From the NCBI GenBank assembly GCA_009602725.1, contig WELB01000207.1:1-64000 (forward strand): a stretch of 64,000 nucleotides of DNA. The letters run 5' to 3'. Position numbers and translations under genes: made by a program. The number at the start of each line of letters is the position of its first letter. Positions within the stretch are counted from its first letter, which is position 1. This DNA comes from Spirogloea muscicola. Its lineage: Eukaryota > Streptophyta > Zygnematophyceae > Spirogloeales > Spirogloeaceae. The notes under the pieces are model-generated. The model was not told the DNA's origin and made no database searches. It was given only the letters and a program-made list of their open reading frames with translations. Of the stretch, positions 12,101 through 24,191 are shown one piece after another.

Positions 12101-15100
12101 GAGCCGCTTGCGCTGCTCGGTTGAGAGACCCGATTGGCCAGGCCGTCCAACCAACGCATCCCTAAGAGGCGTCAATTCAACCAAGTCCATGACCTCGTCT
12201 ACAAAGGCCTGTCAAGTAGGAGAAATTGGAAAATGCATCAGACATACCTGTCACAAGTGCGACATTGCAATGAAAGCTTGAGGCTGCATTCCTACTTCTC
12301 CACTTGCAAAGAACGTGCATACCAGGCTAATCTGTTCATAAGATCTGGCCCCTCTTTGCACAAAGAATACTCTCAACACTCACGGACTTCGAAGCATTTG
12401 CAACGCAATACTTCTGCCTACTGAAAGGGCTGTATGATTTGCCGAGGACTCTCTGTGGAACCATGAAACCTTCTGCGGGGGAGATGCAAGGAGATACTTC
12501 ACCTCGCGAAGGTTAACTTCCACATCGGCAGGGAGACGTAGCCAGGCTGAGAACTTCAATGACTCTCGCACTGTCACCTGAGGAGAATGGATATCATTCT
12601 GCTCGCAGTATCCAGCAATGCGAGCGAATGTCTCACGCTTCTTGGGATACCCAGAAACCCTGACATCACCCTCGATGGTACCACCAGTCTTCCTGTCTGC
12701 GAGTACGTCCATCAACCTGCGCAGACGACCAAGAAACGAGAAATGAACTTAGCTGTGCTGCTGCTTTGTTCTTCATTTGTACACTGTTTGCAGCGAAGAG
12801 CAGAAGTGTTGTTTTCAAGGGACGTGTTGAAGGTCAGCGTGATCGACAGCAACTCACGTGGTCTTGCCTGCTCCGCTCACGCCGACAAGCGCGGTCAAAA
12901 TGCCAGGGCGGAATGCACCATTGACATTTCTCAGCAGCTGCAGACCTTTCTCCAGCTGTTCCGGCGTGGCAGCTGCTTTCATCTCCTGAATGAGCAGATA
13001 TCACAGGTCACACAGCTCCTGAGTGAGAACAATACCATCTAGGAGCCTGACAGAGCATAAGCAGCTGGAGGCTTACAACACGGAAATGCAATATCCAGAT
13101 CCCAGGGTTTCTGAAGGACATAGACAAACGGCTTCGTCTCTTCTCCTGATACTCTGTGATCCAATAAGGCCCGAACAGCAGGCCTGACAGGCAGACTGTA
13201 ACTGTAGAAGGTCTAAGAGCAAAAGCTTGGCAGCATTGTGGGCCTCCCACCCCTGGCAGCGTGACGAAGTAGTTGACGTCCCTGAAGGACAAGGCGAGCG
13301 GCACGAAGGGCAGGACCATGCCGCGCTTCTGCTGCCCAGCTTCTTCCGGGGTGAGGCTGCTGTTCTGTCCCAGGCTGCTGTTCCCCCCGCTCAAGCTACT
13401 CATCTGGCCCAGAGTGCTCTTCTGCCCGATCTTGCTGAGCTGTTCCAGCCTGCTTGATATAGCCCCCACTCCTCCTGATCGCTTAGATGGCTGTAGAATG
13501 GTGTCGACATCCTTGCCAGTCCTGTTTGCCTCCTTTGCCATCAGCTGCTCTTCTGAGAACTGTGCTTGAGATCCGGCCAATGCTGTACAGGCAGTCCAAC
13601 TTAGCATTGAGTACAAGCCACTTGCGAGCACTATTGCTGAGTAAGGCGACTGATTTCTGTGACTCTGTACTGCACATGTCATCATTTAACATCTCAGCGA
13701 AATTAGAGTCTTTTTATGCTCATAAAGAACCAGCAGATGTCCATTCAGAAGCTTCCTGGAGTGGAGGGAGTCACTTACGCTGGATAACCTGGAGTGCGAC
13801 AATCAAAATCAGATTGAAGACTATGATGAAACCAATCAGAGCAGCGAATCCAATCCAGTACCAGTAGCCTCGAGTATATAAGCCACGCCCATGCAGCACA
13901 GCATACCCAATGCTTTGATCTGGTTGATAGCCCCTCCCTGCTGGCTGGACATTTGAATGACATTTATAACCCAGGTGTCAAGAAAAAGACTCCACAACCA
14001 CTTGCTACAACTAATTCAACTTACATTCTTGTCATAAACATCCACCCATGCAGCCTCAGTATAGAGCTGAATGAGTTGAATCGTGTCTTGCATCTTATGT
14101 TGTGCTACAAGTACGCAGCTTGACTCACCCCATTCCAGCGAGGGTGCAGGAACTCATTCACAGACAGTGCATTTTGAGCATATGATAAGGGTGAGATCCA
14201 ATATCCCCAGATCCACCAAGGATGAATATCAGCTGCAATTGAACATATGAGGAATTAGGCTGATAAGGGTGATGCTCATTGCAATATTGCAACGTTCTGT
14301 CTGCTGTTGGACACAGTCATTCATTGTGATTGTCAGATGCATTGATCTGCCATGGCAATACTGCAACAGGCACTTTGGTATAGTGGGTAGAGAAATTACG
14401 CTTCGAAAGCACAAAGCCGCCCATGATCAGGACGACCAGAAGGCCAAAGCCGCCAAAGGTGTTGGCAATCGTCATTGTCCGAGCCAATGCACCAATGACC
14501 TTGAAGATGGCACATGAACACTGGTGAATAAGGAAAAGTATGAGGACATGACGGAAGAACCTGCGCAGCAGTGAGGGTCGGGACAAGGACAGATCAGGCC
14601 TTAGGCAATCAGTCACAGCCTCTGAATACAGAGGGTTCTTATCATTCTGACTGCTCATACACAGCTTCCTCATCATAGAGCCTTTGCTGCAGAATGTACA
14701 ACAAGATTCCACTTCTTCTGTGCCTGGTTATGCAGCCTGTATTCATGGCCATTTCGGTCTACTTTGTGCACAGCACGATACAAGATTGCCGGAGGGAAAC
14801 TTATACACACCTTCCAGCATCAGGTGCCAGGCCAATGGTCCAATATATAAGAACCGTCCAAAGGAACGACGCCCACACAGAGAACGGCAAGGTGAGGACC
14901 CAGCTGGGTACGATGAGGCACCACGAGGGGAAGTAGTAGTCTCCTCGTTGCCTGAAGAAAACTGGTAATCTCTGCAGACCAGGGCAACCACACAATTGCT
15001 AAATCCAAGAACAAGAAGCACAAAGCTGATGGCCAATTTTGAAGGATGGTTAAGCACCTGACTACCAGTGGCGATCCGCAAGCGTCCTGCAGATCCAGGA

Positions 15101-18100
15101 CCTGGGCTGTCTAGTAGGAAGCTCTGCTTAGCCACCAAAGATAGCCTTACCTGAACCATCATAGACATCTCAGCCAGGCCGTTGAAGAGCATCATCAGCA
15201 TTCCAAAGAAGATAGCGCCGAGAATAAAGTTCCCCTCCTTGATGGTCTGATGGAGCCTCGTGCGGAAGAACAAGGTGAACGTGACGACTGCAAGGATGAT
15301 AATCTGTCACACCCCAATGTGCCCCATGAGCTCACACCTGTAAGTCACAGCTGGCGTGCAGCCAATTTGTGCTGCACAAACGACTCCAAAGCTGACGCAT
15401 AGTTTCTATGACCTATCTTCCTGCAGGTTGATGACCCAGCACCATCTTCTCAAGTAACCGAAGGTGTTAGCACACCTGGATTGTGCTGGCAATGTAGAAG
15501 ATCGAGTTTCGCTTCATGAGCAGAAACTCCCGGGCACAGACGGCTTTGAAAAGCTCCGTCTCTGGCACCCCCCATCTGGTCGTACCAAGGGCTCCAGGTG
15601 GACTCTGGCTCTTATCATAAGGAGTGTTCAATAATGCCCTGTTCTCCTGACCAACTGAGAAGGTTTCAAAAGCATCGGCAAAGTCCTTCACAGCCACATA
15701 CCTGTGGCATGAACATCAGAGCACACTGTCAAAAGGTCTTGAATGAGCAGAGCAGCTCATACACATGCTTGAGGAGACTGTCACAAATTCTGGCTGTCTT
15801 GTGACTGGGGCCCTGCCCAAATTGAGCATCCAATGTTGCTACTCTTGCCTAAGTTGCAGTTGTCAGTAGTAACTACATTTCAGGTGAGCCCAAGGGGCAC
15901 CACAGGGCTTTGTCATGTCATACCGGTAAGGAGTCCGCTTGTCTGCCCAATACTGGCGTTGATCCTTCAACCCCGTGACCTGCAGGGAGAAAGGGCCATG
16001 CAGAGTATGTGTCAAAGTCAGACACCAACGGAGGCAGATACAAGTGTACCTGCACACACACGCTACAGTTAGTGTGCTCCAAAGCAACAACACTGACTGT
16101 GGTAGCTGATAATCTTAGTGATTTCCTGCCAAGAGGAAACCCAAGGAGCTCCACTTACCTCTTGCAAGAAGTCAGCAATGCCTTTGCGAGCAGGGCATTT
16201 GAAACCCATCTGAGTGAAAAATTCAAGGACATGCTCCTTAGGTCCATTGTAGACAATATGGCCTTCTGATAGTAATATGATGTCATCAAAAAGTTCAAAC
16301 GTCTCCGGAGCAGGCTGCCAGCCAAAGCTTGACAGCAATAAGAAGGTTGATTCCTGGCTGTGCGACCCCCTTTTGGTGGCCAATGATAGGCACTAATACT
16401 ACCGTAAGTGTGTTTCATTGTATTCAGCAATCATAGACTGCAACTCACTTCACTTCTTGCCTTTTTGTTACCCACAACATGCCAAACTTGAACTAACATG
16501 CCTACAAGTGGATGGAGCTTTGACTGGTGATAGATACTGACGATCATCCTTGCTAGTGAGGCGAGCAAACCTGCAGCAGAGCAATTAATACTGTGGCATT
16601 CTGCTTGCGCGTCCAGTGCCCCATGCTCTGTGTGATCTGGAAAGTGGTGGATGAATCAAGGCCTGTGGATATCTCGTCCAGGAAGAGGACCTGTCTGGGC
16701 CCCACCAGCTGCTCGCCAGTGGTGACACGCTTCTTCTGGCCTCCCGAGATACCTCGGAGAAGCTCATTACCCACAACTGTGTCCTGGCAGACGTCTAGGC
16801 CCAACATCTGCAGAAACAGGAGTAGCATGAGGAAGGAGGCCCTTTGCCTACAAATGCCAATGCATGTAGTGTGCAGCAACTTCCTTAGGACAACAACACT
16901 GATGCAGGTCTTGAAACTGGTAATATACTTGCAAGCAGCTGCCTGCAATCAGCAATTAATTAATCACGATGACAGCTTCATCTAGAAGGATCTTATTGCA
17001 CCTTGATAAGGTAATCACTTTGCACGGTGGCTGGTTGTGCAGCCAAGGAAGCACCCTGAGCAGCAGACATGTTCAATGATTGCAGTTCAGATGGCATGCA
17101 AGCTCAATGCTGCACAACCAGCCAATAATCTAGTGCGTGTCTGCAGAGGCGTCGGTCATTCTTCTCCCTCGCACAAATCAGATTCAGATGTTGGTCTGAG
17201 TGAAGGTGACCCTCAGTCTTTTATATAGGCCAATGAGGCCACCTTGAGCACTTGAAAGATCACCTTCATGTAAGCCGCAATTACAGGGTCTGGGACAATG
17301 TTCAACTCCGCTTCCCGCTTCTCAAGCTCTTCAAGGAGTGCTGTCATATGAAGCACAAGAAAGGATTGTCAAATGAAAGCCACAGGGTGGATGCTTCTGA
17401 GAACGTCAGCTGCCGCTTCCAGCAGGGACTCGGCCTCGGCTACCTACTTGCTCTGTGGCCAACCCCTTGAACGCGGGCGGAGAAATCCAGCGTCTCGCGC
17501 ACAGTCATCTCCCCAATATGCAAGTCATCCTGGCTCACGTAAGAAGCCGTCCGTGAGGGCATGAATTCGGTAAGTGTGTGTCCATTGTAGGTGATGCTTC
17601 CCGTCAACTGCACCGCAAGAACACAGGCGTGGGAGGATGGTATCAGCATCATCTGGAAGCTCCCCTCCAGACGATTGCTGGTGATTGCTGTTTCACTGAA
17701 GCATTCAACGAGAAGCGTCAATTGCAAGCTGATCAATTGTGCTTCCAATGATTCCAAATATGGGGTATGCAATTGCAGACTTCAGCAACCAGCCAGCTGC
17801 AAGTCAGGCAGGTAGTGACTGGGGCATACATGGAGGTCTGAGTCGAGCTTGCCAGCCAGTGCCTTCATCAGTGTGCTCTTCCCGGCACCTGGAGGTCCAA
17901 GAAGCAACGTCATCCTGCGCAAGCCGAAGATTGGTGGGTGACATCAGAGGGCATTGTGTTTCAGTCAGCATAGCTCCAGTCCTTTCGAAAGATAGTGGCA
18001 CAAGGTGGAATGCAGGCACGGCCTGCAGCAGCTGCAAGTTTGTCAACAAGGTCCCATTCTCATGCTTGAGTCTATACCGAATTGAAGTTGTGACAAACAT

Positions 18101-19539
18101 GTGGCCCCGGTGCAAGCAGGCAGATGAGTGGAGAGACAGCCTGACTGACCTGCCGGGGACCAGCGTCCCACTGATACTGTGGAGAATAGGGAAGTCCCGC
18201 TTGTTGTCCTTAAGTAGCCTGGCCTTGATCAGGAGATTCTGCAAGCACACAACACATCCATCAATTGGGCGCAGTCGGTGCTACTCGAGCGGACAGATGC
18301 AATGGAGCCCACCGCAAAACAGAGTAGCTGCCTCAGCTGTGGCGCTGTTCAGGAGTAGCACGCCACACGCCCCACAGGACAAGCGTCCAGAGCTTGAGAC
18401 AGACTACCGAGGGGGCGGACATGGGCATGCACAGAGCCTGATTTGGTCATGATCCTCATTCTCACGCACAGTAATTAACGCCAATCGCATCGCGTAATTC
18501 GTGCCAGAATGCAAGCCTGTGAGGTGAGCGGCATCTTGGAAGCCGCAGGGTCGGGCGCGAAGGGGGGAGGGTGCTCAGGTTGTGGACCTCGAAGAGGTTG
18601 AGCGTCGCATTGACGAGCGTCGGCAGGTTCCTGTCCCCGACCTGGATGCCGGCGTTGATGGCCAGGTTCTCGAACCGAACCTGCACCTTGGGGAACTCCA
18701 CGCCCGCCCTGCAATGCACCGCCACGGAGAGGCGGCAGGCTCCAGTGTGAGAGGCTCGTGTCACGCCACCCGTTGCCAGCGGCTGCCGCGGCATGGCTCG
18801 TCGGCGAGCCAATGCCGCACCACAGCTCCGGCATCCTCGTCAGAGAGCTTCTGACGACGCAACCCCACCATCGCATGACGGGCACTGAGAGACGAGAAGC
18901 GGCAGCAAGATGGTGCCTCCCAGTGGGAGACCGGCGGACGGCCGGGAAGCCGCGGCGAGGCGCACGCACCTGTCCATGCGCTCGCGGACCTTGGTGAGCA
19001 GGATCTCGTTGGTCTGCTCCGTCGTGCCCAGCGCCTTGTCCACGATGGCGGCGCGGAAGTCGCGCTGCGCCAGCTGCCCCAGGAAGCCCGGCCCGTCGGC
19101 CGCGCCGCCGTCGGCCACGGGCACGGCGGTGTGGCCGCCGTTCGCGGCGCCGGCGCCGCCATTCTCCGCCTGNNNNNNNNNNNNNNNNNNNNNNNNNNNN
19201 NNNNNNNNNNNNNNNNNNNNNNNNNNNNNNNNNNNNNNNNNNNNNNNNNNNNNNNNNNNNNNNNNNNNNNNNNNNNNNNNNNNNNNNNNNNNNNNNNNNN
19301 NNNNNNNNNNNNNNNNNNNNNNNNNNNNNNNNNNNNNNNNNNNNNNNNNNNNNNNNNNNNNNNNNNNNNNNNNNNNNNNNNNNNNNNNNNNNNNNNNNNN
19401 NNNNNNNNNNNNNNNNNNNNNNNNNNNNNNNNNNNNNNNNNNNNNNNNNNNNNNNNNNNNNNNNNNNNNNNNNNNNNNNGCCCGGCGCCGGCCGCTGACG
19501 CGGGCCCACGCCCCCGCTGACGTCCGCGGCGCGCCCCAT
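9145..19539 (-). CDS. Full-size ABCG (PDR-type) transporter
   Basis: This is a many-exon gene for a pleiotropic-drug-resistance type ABC exporter, expected in the plasma membrane and ATP-driven; the substrate cannot be inferred. In transcript order one can read the PDR N-terminal [10 protein letters not shown] (18.66 kb), Walker A GPPGAGKS (17.88 kb), [20 protein letters not shown] (17.5 kb), signature [19 protein letters not shown] with Walker B LFLDEIS (16.7 kb), the first membrane half (15.3-13.8 kb), second Walker [10 protein letters not shown] (12.88 kb), signature [19 protein letters not shown] with [10 protein letters not shown] (12.1 kb), H-loop [14 protein letters not shown] (11.75 kb) and the second membrane half (10.7-9.15 kb). 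Both nucleotide sites look canonical. The stop follows LVLQSR at 9145. The start is provisional: a methionine before GRAADVSG at 19539 suits, but the N gap at 19173-19479 removes part of exon 1. The last intron (9248-9603) carries a repeat. Confidence 0.95.
9418..9484 (-). repeat. Dispersed repeat fragment in ABCG last intron
   Basis: The reverse complement reads CCATTCCTTTTGGGCTGGCC and continues with TCTCCCAGCCACCAGTCAAT and GGCCGCGCTT. It matches 37923-37980 and 50858-50910 closely. It lies between the penultimate exon (ending at 9602) and the last exon (starting at 9249), so it does not touch coding sequence. Confidence 0.85.
19173..19479. other. Assembly gap (307 Ns)
   Basis: An unresolved run interrupts the GC-rich first exon of the ABCG transporter. 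The flanking sequence is extremely GC-rich (GCGGCGCCGGCGCCGCC on one side, GCCCGGCGCCGGCCGC on the other), which explains the assembly failure. Confidence 0.99.
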
Positions 19540-19860
19540 CGGACGGCGCGCCGGGCAGCCGAGCATCGAGCGGCGGGCGACACGCCGCGGCAGGGGAGCC
19601 GTGGATAATGCATCCGACGGCTGGCGGTGCGCCGGCTCCCCAACTCCCCCCGGGGGGGGAAACTGGCGGCCAGGAGCGGGCGAAGGCCCGATGGCGCTTT
19701 CGTGGCCCTTGCGCCGTTCGCCAGGAGTCCAACGGGGCCTCGGCTTGCCCGGGAAGCCGGGCGCCCGCAGCCATGGCCACCGCACCTGGTTCGGTTCGTC
19801 TGATTTCCGCCAGTCCTGCTCCTGGCTGCTAGCTTGACCAACTGGAGTCAACTCCCGTTA
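19540..19860. other. GC-rich 5' flank of ABCG gene
   Basis: No independent gene is seen. The stretch is likely promoter and 5' UTR of the reverse-strand transporter. All three reverse frames stay open by composition only. Confidence 0.4.
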
Positions 19861-19871
19861 CCAGGACTCTT

Positions 19872-21090
19872 GTCAGGCTAGAATTGGCCTCCCTTTCAAT
19901 CTCATGCGCACCGCGCGCCTTCTCCATAACTTAAGCTGGTTCCTCTCAAGAGCTTGTCCATTCTGGGCTGCCTTCTCCCAGCCACCAGTCAATTCGGCCG
20001 CGCTTTTCTGGGCTGGCTTTGCTGGCCCCCTTTCTCTATGGGCGCGCGCTTTCTTTTACTACTTCAGGCCCCTTCGTAGCTGCAAATCGTTTTTGGCCCC
20101 TTCGAACCTGTCAATTCTTTTCGGGCTGGCTTTTCACAGCCTCTCTGATTTGCGGCTGCTTAGCAGGGGTCACTGAGTGGTTTGTAGCTGCTTTCTTTCT
20201 TTGTGTGCTTTCTTGTTTTCTTAGCGCTTCCTCTGGCCCCCTTCTCGTACTTTGTTCATTCTTTTTTGGGCTGGCATTTCCAGCCCCTATCCTCAATGGG
20301 CGAGCCCTTCATCTTTTCACAGCCCTTGCCTCCATTGGGAGTGCCGCTTCTTCTAACTACTTGATACTACTACATACCCTCCTTGAGAACATCGCAAGTC
20401 TAGGATATGAAGGAAGAAGTGGCACTCCCAATGGGGGCCAAAAACGCTTAGCAGCTACGAAGGGCCCTGAAGAAGCTATGTCAATACGGGGGGAGGATGG
20501 ACCACTCAGTAGTTACGAGTGAGGAGCCTCAAATCCGACAGACTAGCTGCCGGAAAACTATTACCCTGACTAAAAGCCGGAGGCTGCAGCGAGAGCACGG
20601 CCAGCACGCAGATGCAAGGCCTGGGCCATGGACTGCTGAAGGAAGACCGACAATCTCATTCGATAGACTTGGGCCCACGAGCCAGCGGCGTTGAAGTCGA
20701 TCGGCTCACCGCGCCTGCGGGACACAGCGTGCCGCGCAAGCCTGGCCAGCAGAAATACATACGCACGATATGCACGACTTGAGGATATGCTTCCAGCCGA
20801 GATGGGCATGCCCGCCAGCATGTTTGTCGTATTTGCCATGTCGTGGTGGCAGCCTGTTTGCAGCGAGCTCAGGCTCATCTTTTGCACCAGAATGCTGGGC
20901 AAGCTTTAGCTGATGGCAGAGGAAGTGGCTCTCCCAAAGGCAGAAGGGCTTGTTATTTGTCGTTCTGTATTTGGGCATCAGATAGCGACCTCGACATGCT
21001 GACTGGTGGTCATTGAGCGGATCAGCTTAGTAGCAGGTGATGTACATCTATTGATGTGCTTCGTTGTACTTGGCCACTCAGGCCCTCGAT
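19872..21090 (+). repeat. Longest copy of the composite dispersed element
   Basis: Order of blocks: GTCAGGCTAGAATTGGCC with ATGCGCACCGCGCGCCTTC (19872-19923); several hairpin units GGGCTGGC...CAGCC (19957, 20006, 20120, 20267); a foldback with arms at 20327-20351 and 20413-20437; the segment shared with 4012-4190 (20570-20752); a segment shared with 22660-22840 (20780-20980); and the 3' block (20985-21090). No protein-coding capacity was found, so if mobile it is non-autonomous. Confidence 0.65.
20327..20437. repeat. Imperfect foldback inside the element
   Basis: The arm CCATTGGGAGTGCCGCTTCT at about 20330 is nearly the reverse complement of AGAAGTGGCACTCCCAATGG at about 20416. The spacer is about 60 bases. 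The transcribed sequence would form a long hairpin. The arm also occurs singly near 51087 and, as its second half, near 51390. Confidence 0.8.
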
Positions 21091-22930
21091 CACTCCATCA
21101 CCCTTTTGGTCTCTACCAAGGTTGCCTCGACGGTCTGGCTCCTTCGGACCTCGTTTAGGACCTTGTATTGGACCTTTCTTCAGTCATTTTGGGCTGGTCA
21201 GCCACTGCCTTACATTGGACGAGCTGTCTCCTTCTCTCTGGACCTTGTTCGGTCCTTGTGGGCTTGCTTTTCACAGCCTCGCCCACTTCGGTAGTGCTGC
21301 TTCTTCACAGCCTCTCACGGCCTCTCACAGCCATCGCCTTGCTTTGGAGAAACAAGAGGTCAGCTCTTGCTTCGGAGGAGCTGTTCCTCTGGAAGATCTG
21401 TTTTAGGTCCCTTTGCACCCTTTGGTGGTCTCTTACCTTTTCCATTGAGTCTTGTGGGTTGGCTTTTCACAGCCCTCGCTCCCTTCTGAAACCCGGTTTT
21501 CCTCATCTATGGAAGAGCTGGAGGAGCTGAACGAGCTGGTAAGAGCCGTCATGCTATGAATTGTCGGCTGCCAAATCACATCGATGGGCCAAACCAGAAC
21601 AAAAATAGGTAACGTGACGTAACCCCCGTGGCAGGCAAAGCAGACTTATCCAGAGGTGAAGCAAGAAGCAAGAAAATAGATAGCCCCCTTGCTAGATAGC
21701 CCCCACCCCTTCTTTCACTCCCAGCAGACTGGTTCTGTGTGACCTGCCTAGACTCTCCATTAGACTCTCAAATAGTTAGCCCCCAGGCAATGTATGTGCC
21801 GACCCTTGTTGCAGTCGGTGCACAAAAGCATGACAGATGCCTGGTCTGTACGTGGCAAATCTCACAGCGTAATTGCTCAGAAACTCACTGTCGATTGTGA
21901 TCAGTGGTAGGGTCAATACTACTCAAGCGACATGGGATCACATCCTGTATATGGTCAATCATCTCCGGACCACCTCAATTTCACTCTGTACTTCTGGGCG
22001 GGGCCTCTACACAGCCATCCCTTGACTCGTGGTTACTGAGCGAGTCAGCTTAGCAGCAAGTGACGTACAGTGGTCAATGTGCTTGCCTTTGTACTTGGCC
22101 ACACACGGCCTCCCCATCTCTTAATACACACGCATTCCTTGCTTTTGCGCATTGCCGGCCCCTTGAGGCTCTAGCCATACGTCAGGGGTGCTGGGCGCGT
22201 ACAAAGCCAGGCAACTGGCTTGCGTGGTGGTGATCCCGCGCCCCAGATTAGTCTGGCAGATATCAAGTGCTCACTTGTGGGTACTAAAGTCCCCCTTTGA
22301 TTGCTTTCGACCTCGTACCTTAGCCCTCTTGAATGTGTCTTCGCTTCGTCTTACTTACAGTGTACTTGCTTGCATTGGCCTCCCCTCTCATCTTATGCGG
22401 ACCGCGCTGTCTTCGGGCCTTGATTATTCACTTGACTATTCCTTGGCTAGCCTTCAAGCTCCCTTTACACATCGGCGCACATTGCTGGCCACGCTGGCCA
22501 CGCAGTGGGCGGTGCAGAACAAAGAAAGCTGCAGCACTACTCCGATTACCCCCAATGCGATCAGCTCCTGCCAGCAGCAGTCGACATCTTTGGCTGTTCG
22601 GGTCCTCGTTTCTACACTCTCCTTCAGAATATTGCCCATCTAGGCTACACACGACATGCAGATATGTTCCCGGCTGAGACGGGCTTGCCAGCTGTATATC
22701 TGTCGTTCTTGCGACGACGAGTTTCGGCCTGTTTGCAGCGTGCTCAGGCTAATTATTTGCACCAGAAAGCTGGGCGAGCTCTAGTTGGTTGCAGAAGGGC
22801 TTCGTATCTGCCTTCTAGTATTCAGGCATCAATTAGCGACCTTCATGTTTTGACCCGTGGTTACTGAGCGGGGTAAGTTGTGTAGGTCTTCAGATAGTCT
22901 TGCCTTTGTACTTGGCCATTTGGCCTTCGT
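21091..22930 (+). repeat. Repeat cluster with two further 3' blocks
   Basis: Hairpin units occur near 21190, 21268 and 21450, and 3' blocks at 22015-22135 and 22845-22930. A degenerate GCGGACCGCGCTGTC block near 22396 is followed by a segment at 22660-22840 that matches 20780-20980 (landmarks CCCGGCTGAGACGGGC and GCCTGTTTGCAGCG). At least two truncated copies appear to be stacked. Open frames here overlap one another and look like shadows. Confidence 0.6.
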
Positions 22931-23212
22931 TTGATTCAAATAAACGAAACTGTTCTCACAGCCATCGCCCGCTTGACCAGGCAAGCGACAAACGTCTGGT
23001 ACTGGCAATTAACGTCCACGGGCCATTTCGATATCAATGACTTGACCTTTCCCAGCAGCTCGCACTGCGAGCAGTGACTGGGCGTCAAGGGCAGAAGGGT
23101 GTGCAGCCGGCTTCAATGCCGTCGGGTTGCTGGCTCAGGCTGCTGCCCGCGCCCCTTTGAAGAGCCACTTTCCTTTAGGCGTTCGCTTGCATACTGCAAG
23201 CATTGAGATTAT
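22931..23212. other. Short gene-free spacer
   Basis: Nothing was recognised except a last hairpin-like fragment (CTCACAGCCATCGCCC near 22956). Confidence 0.4.
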
Positions 23213-23653
23213 CTACTCCACTTTTGTTGTGCTAGTAGTAAGACAAAACACGGTGGAAGCTTTCAGGTTTATTATCAGTATTACCAATGCAAGACCATCG
23301 TTTACCCGGGCCATATAAACCAGCAGATCATTGAAGCGCCGCGGGAATGCCTTGAGTTGTGGGTTATTAACCAAACGCGCCGTTAAGATTGCATCGTAGG
23401 TGTCCAGCGGCTCGTAAACAGGCACAATGTGATTGATGCGCTTAAGCACCATCCCCTTCTCGCGTGCCAACATCTCGTCAGCAGCCAGCGCCAACAATTC
23501 ATCGACAAGTTCCGTAATACCCTCGCTACGCCCCTGATAAAAGAGCCTGCGCAAACGCTTGCTGGCCTCGCCTAGCAGCAGCCTCTTGCCATGGCTGAAG
23601 CATGTTAGTACCACCGAGTTGCGCCGGACGTACACACAGCTATGCTTCTCCTG
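23213..23653 (-). CDS. Unrecognised ORF or terminal exon
   Basis: The reverse strand has an open frame of about 140 residues from a possible start at 23635. An acceptor-like CGCAG just upstream would extend it to 23653 with EKHSCVYVRRNS. Readable parts include GKRLLLGEASKRLRRLFYQG, SEGITELVDELLALAADEML and PQLKAFPRRFNDLLVYMARV. It has even amino-acid composition, amphipathic helices and third-position GC bias, so it looks like real coding sequence, but no family is recognised. It lies just downstream of PA200 on the same strand. It may be the last exon of a separate gene or a remnant. Confidence 0.4.
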   Translation of the reverse strand, partial: QEKHSCVYVRRNSVVLTCFSHGKRLLLGEASKRLRRLFYQGRSEGITELVDELLALAADEMLAREKGMVLKRINHIVPVYEPLDTYDAILTARLVNNPQLKAFPRRFNDLLVYMARVNDGLALVILIINLKASTVFCLTTSTTKVE

Positions 23654-24191
23654 CGTATGTTCAAGTGATTCAGATTCAGTTTCAGATCAAAATGTAAAAG
23701 AATTTGTTGAAGTGGGCAAAGTCAATCTTGCATCTTTACAGGACTGCTAAATCTACTCAGGATTCCAGCCAGCCAATTCCAGGAACGGCCTTTGTCTCGT
23801 AACACTATTCCAGAAACACCACATCATTCCTTTGGGGTTGCTGTTATTGCAACTGATAGCTTTCTCGCAGTACTCAGGTCACATGAACTCCTACATTAGT
23901 GCAAGCCAAATACATCCAACATAACAATACCTGTCATTTCGGCTCAAGGCCAGGTATGATCCCAGCTACAGATAATATTGAGCAGAAGATGACAAGTCCG
24001 CAAGAGCCTGTCCACGCAGTAGATAGTAAAGATGTCAGCTGCTCCACAATCTCAGCAGCTTCTCAAACAAGAACACTGTCAATTATACAACCAACTGATT
24101 GAGATACATCTTGTACATTGTTGCCTGATGAATAGGAACCACTTGTCAACAACACAGATGCCAGAAGGTTGCACGCGAGCCGCAGGCAGGG

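Noticed and set aside
22188-22870. Overlapping forward ORFs of 114-151 residues
   Set aside because: They overlap in different frames inside repeat sequence, with no conservation of frame in the matching copy at 20.8 kb.
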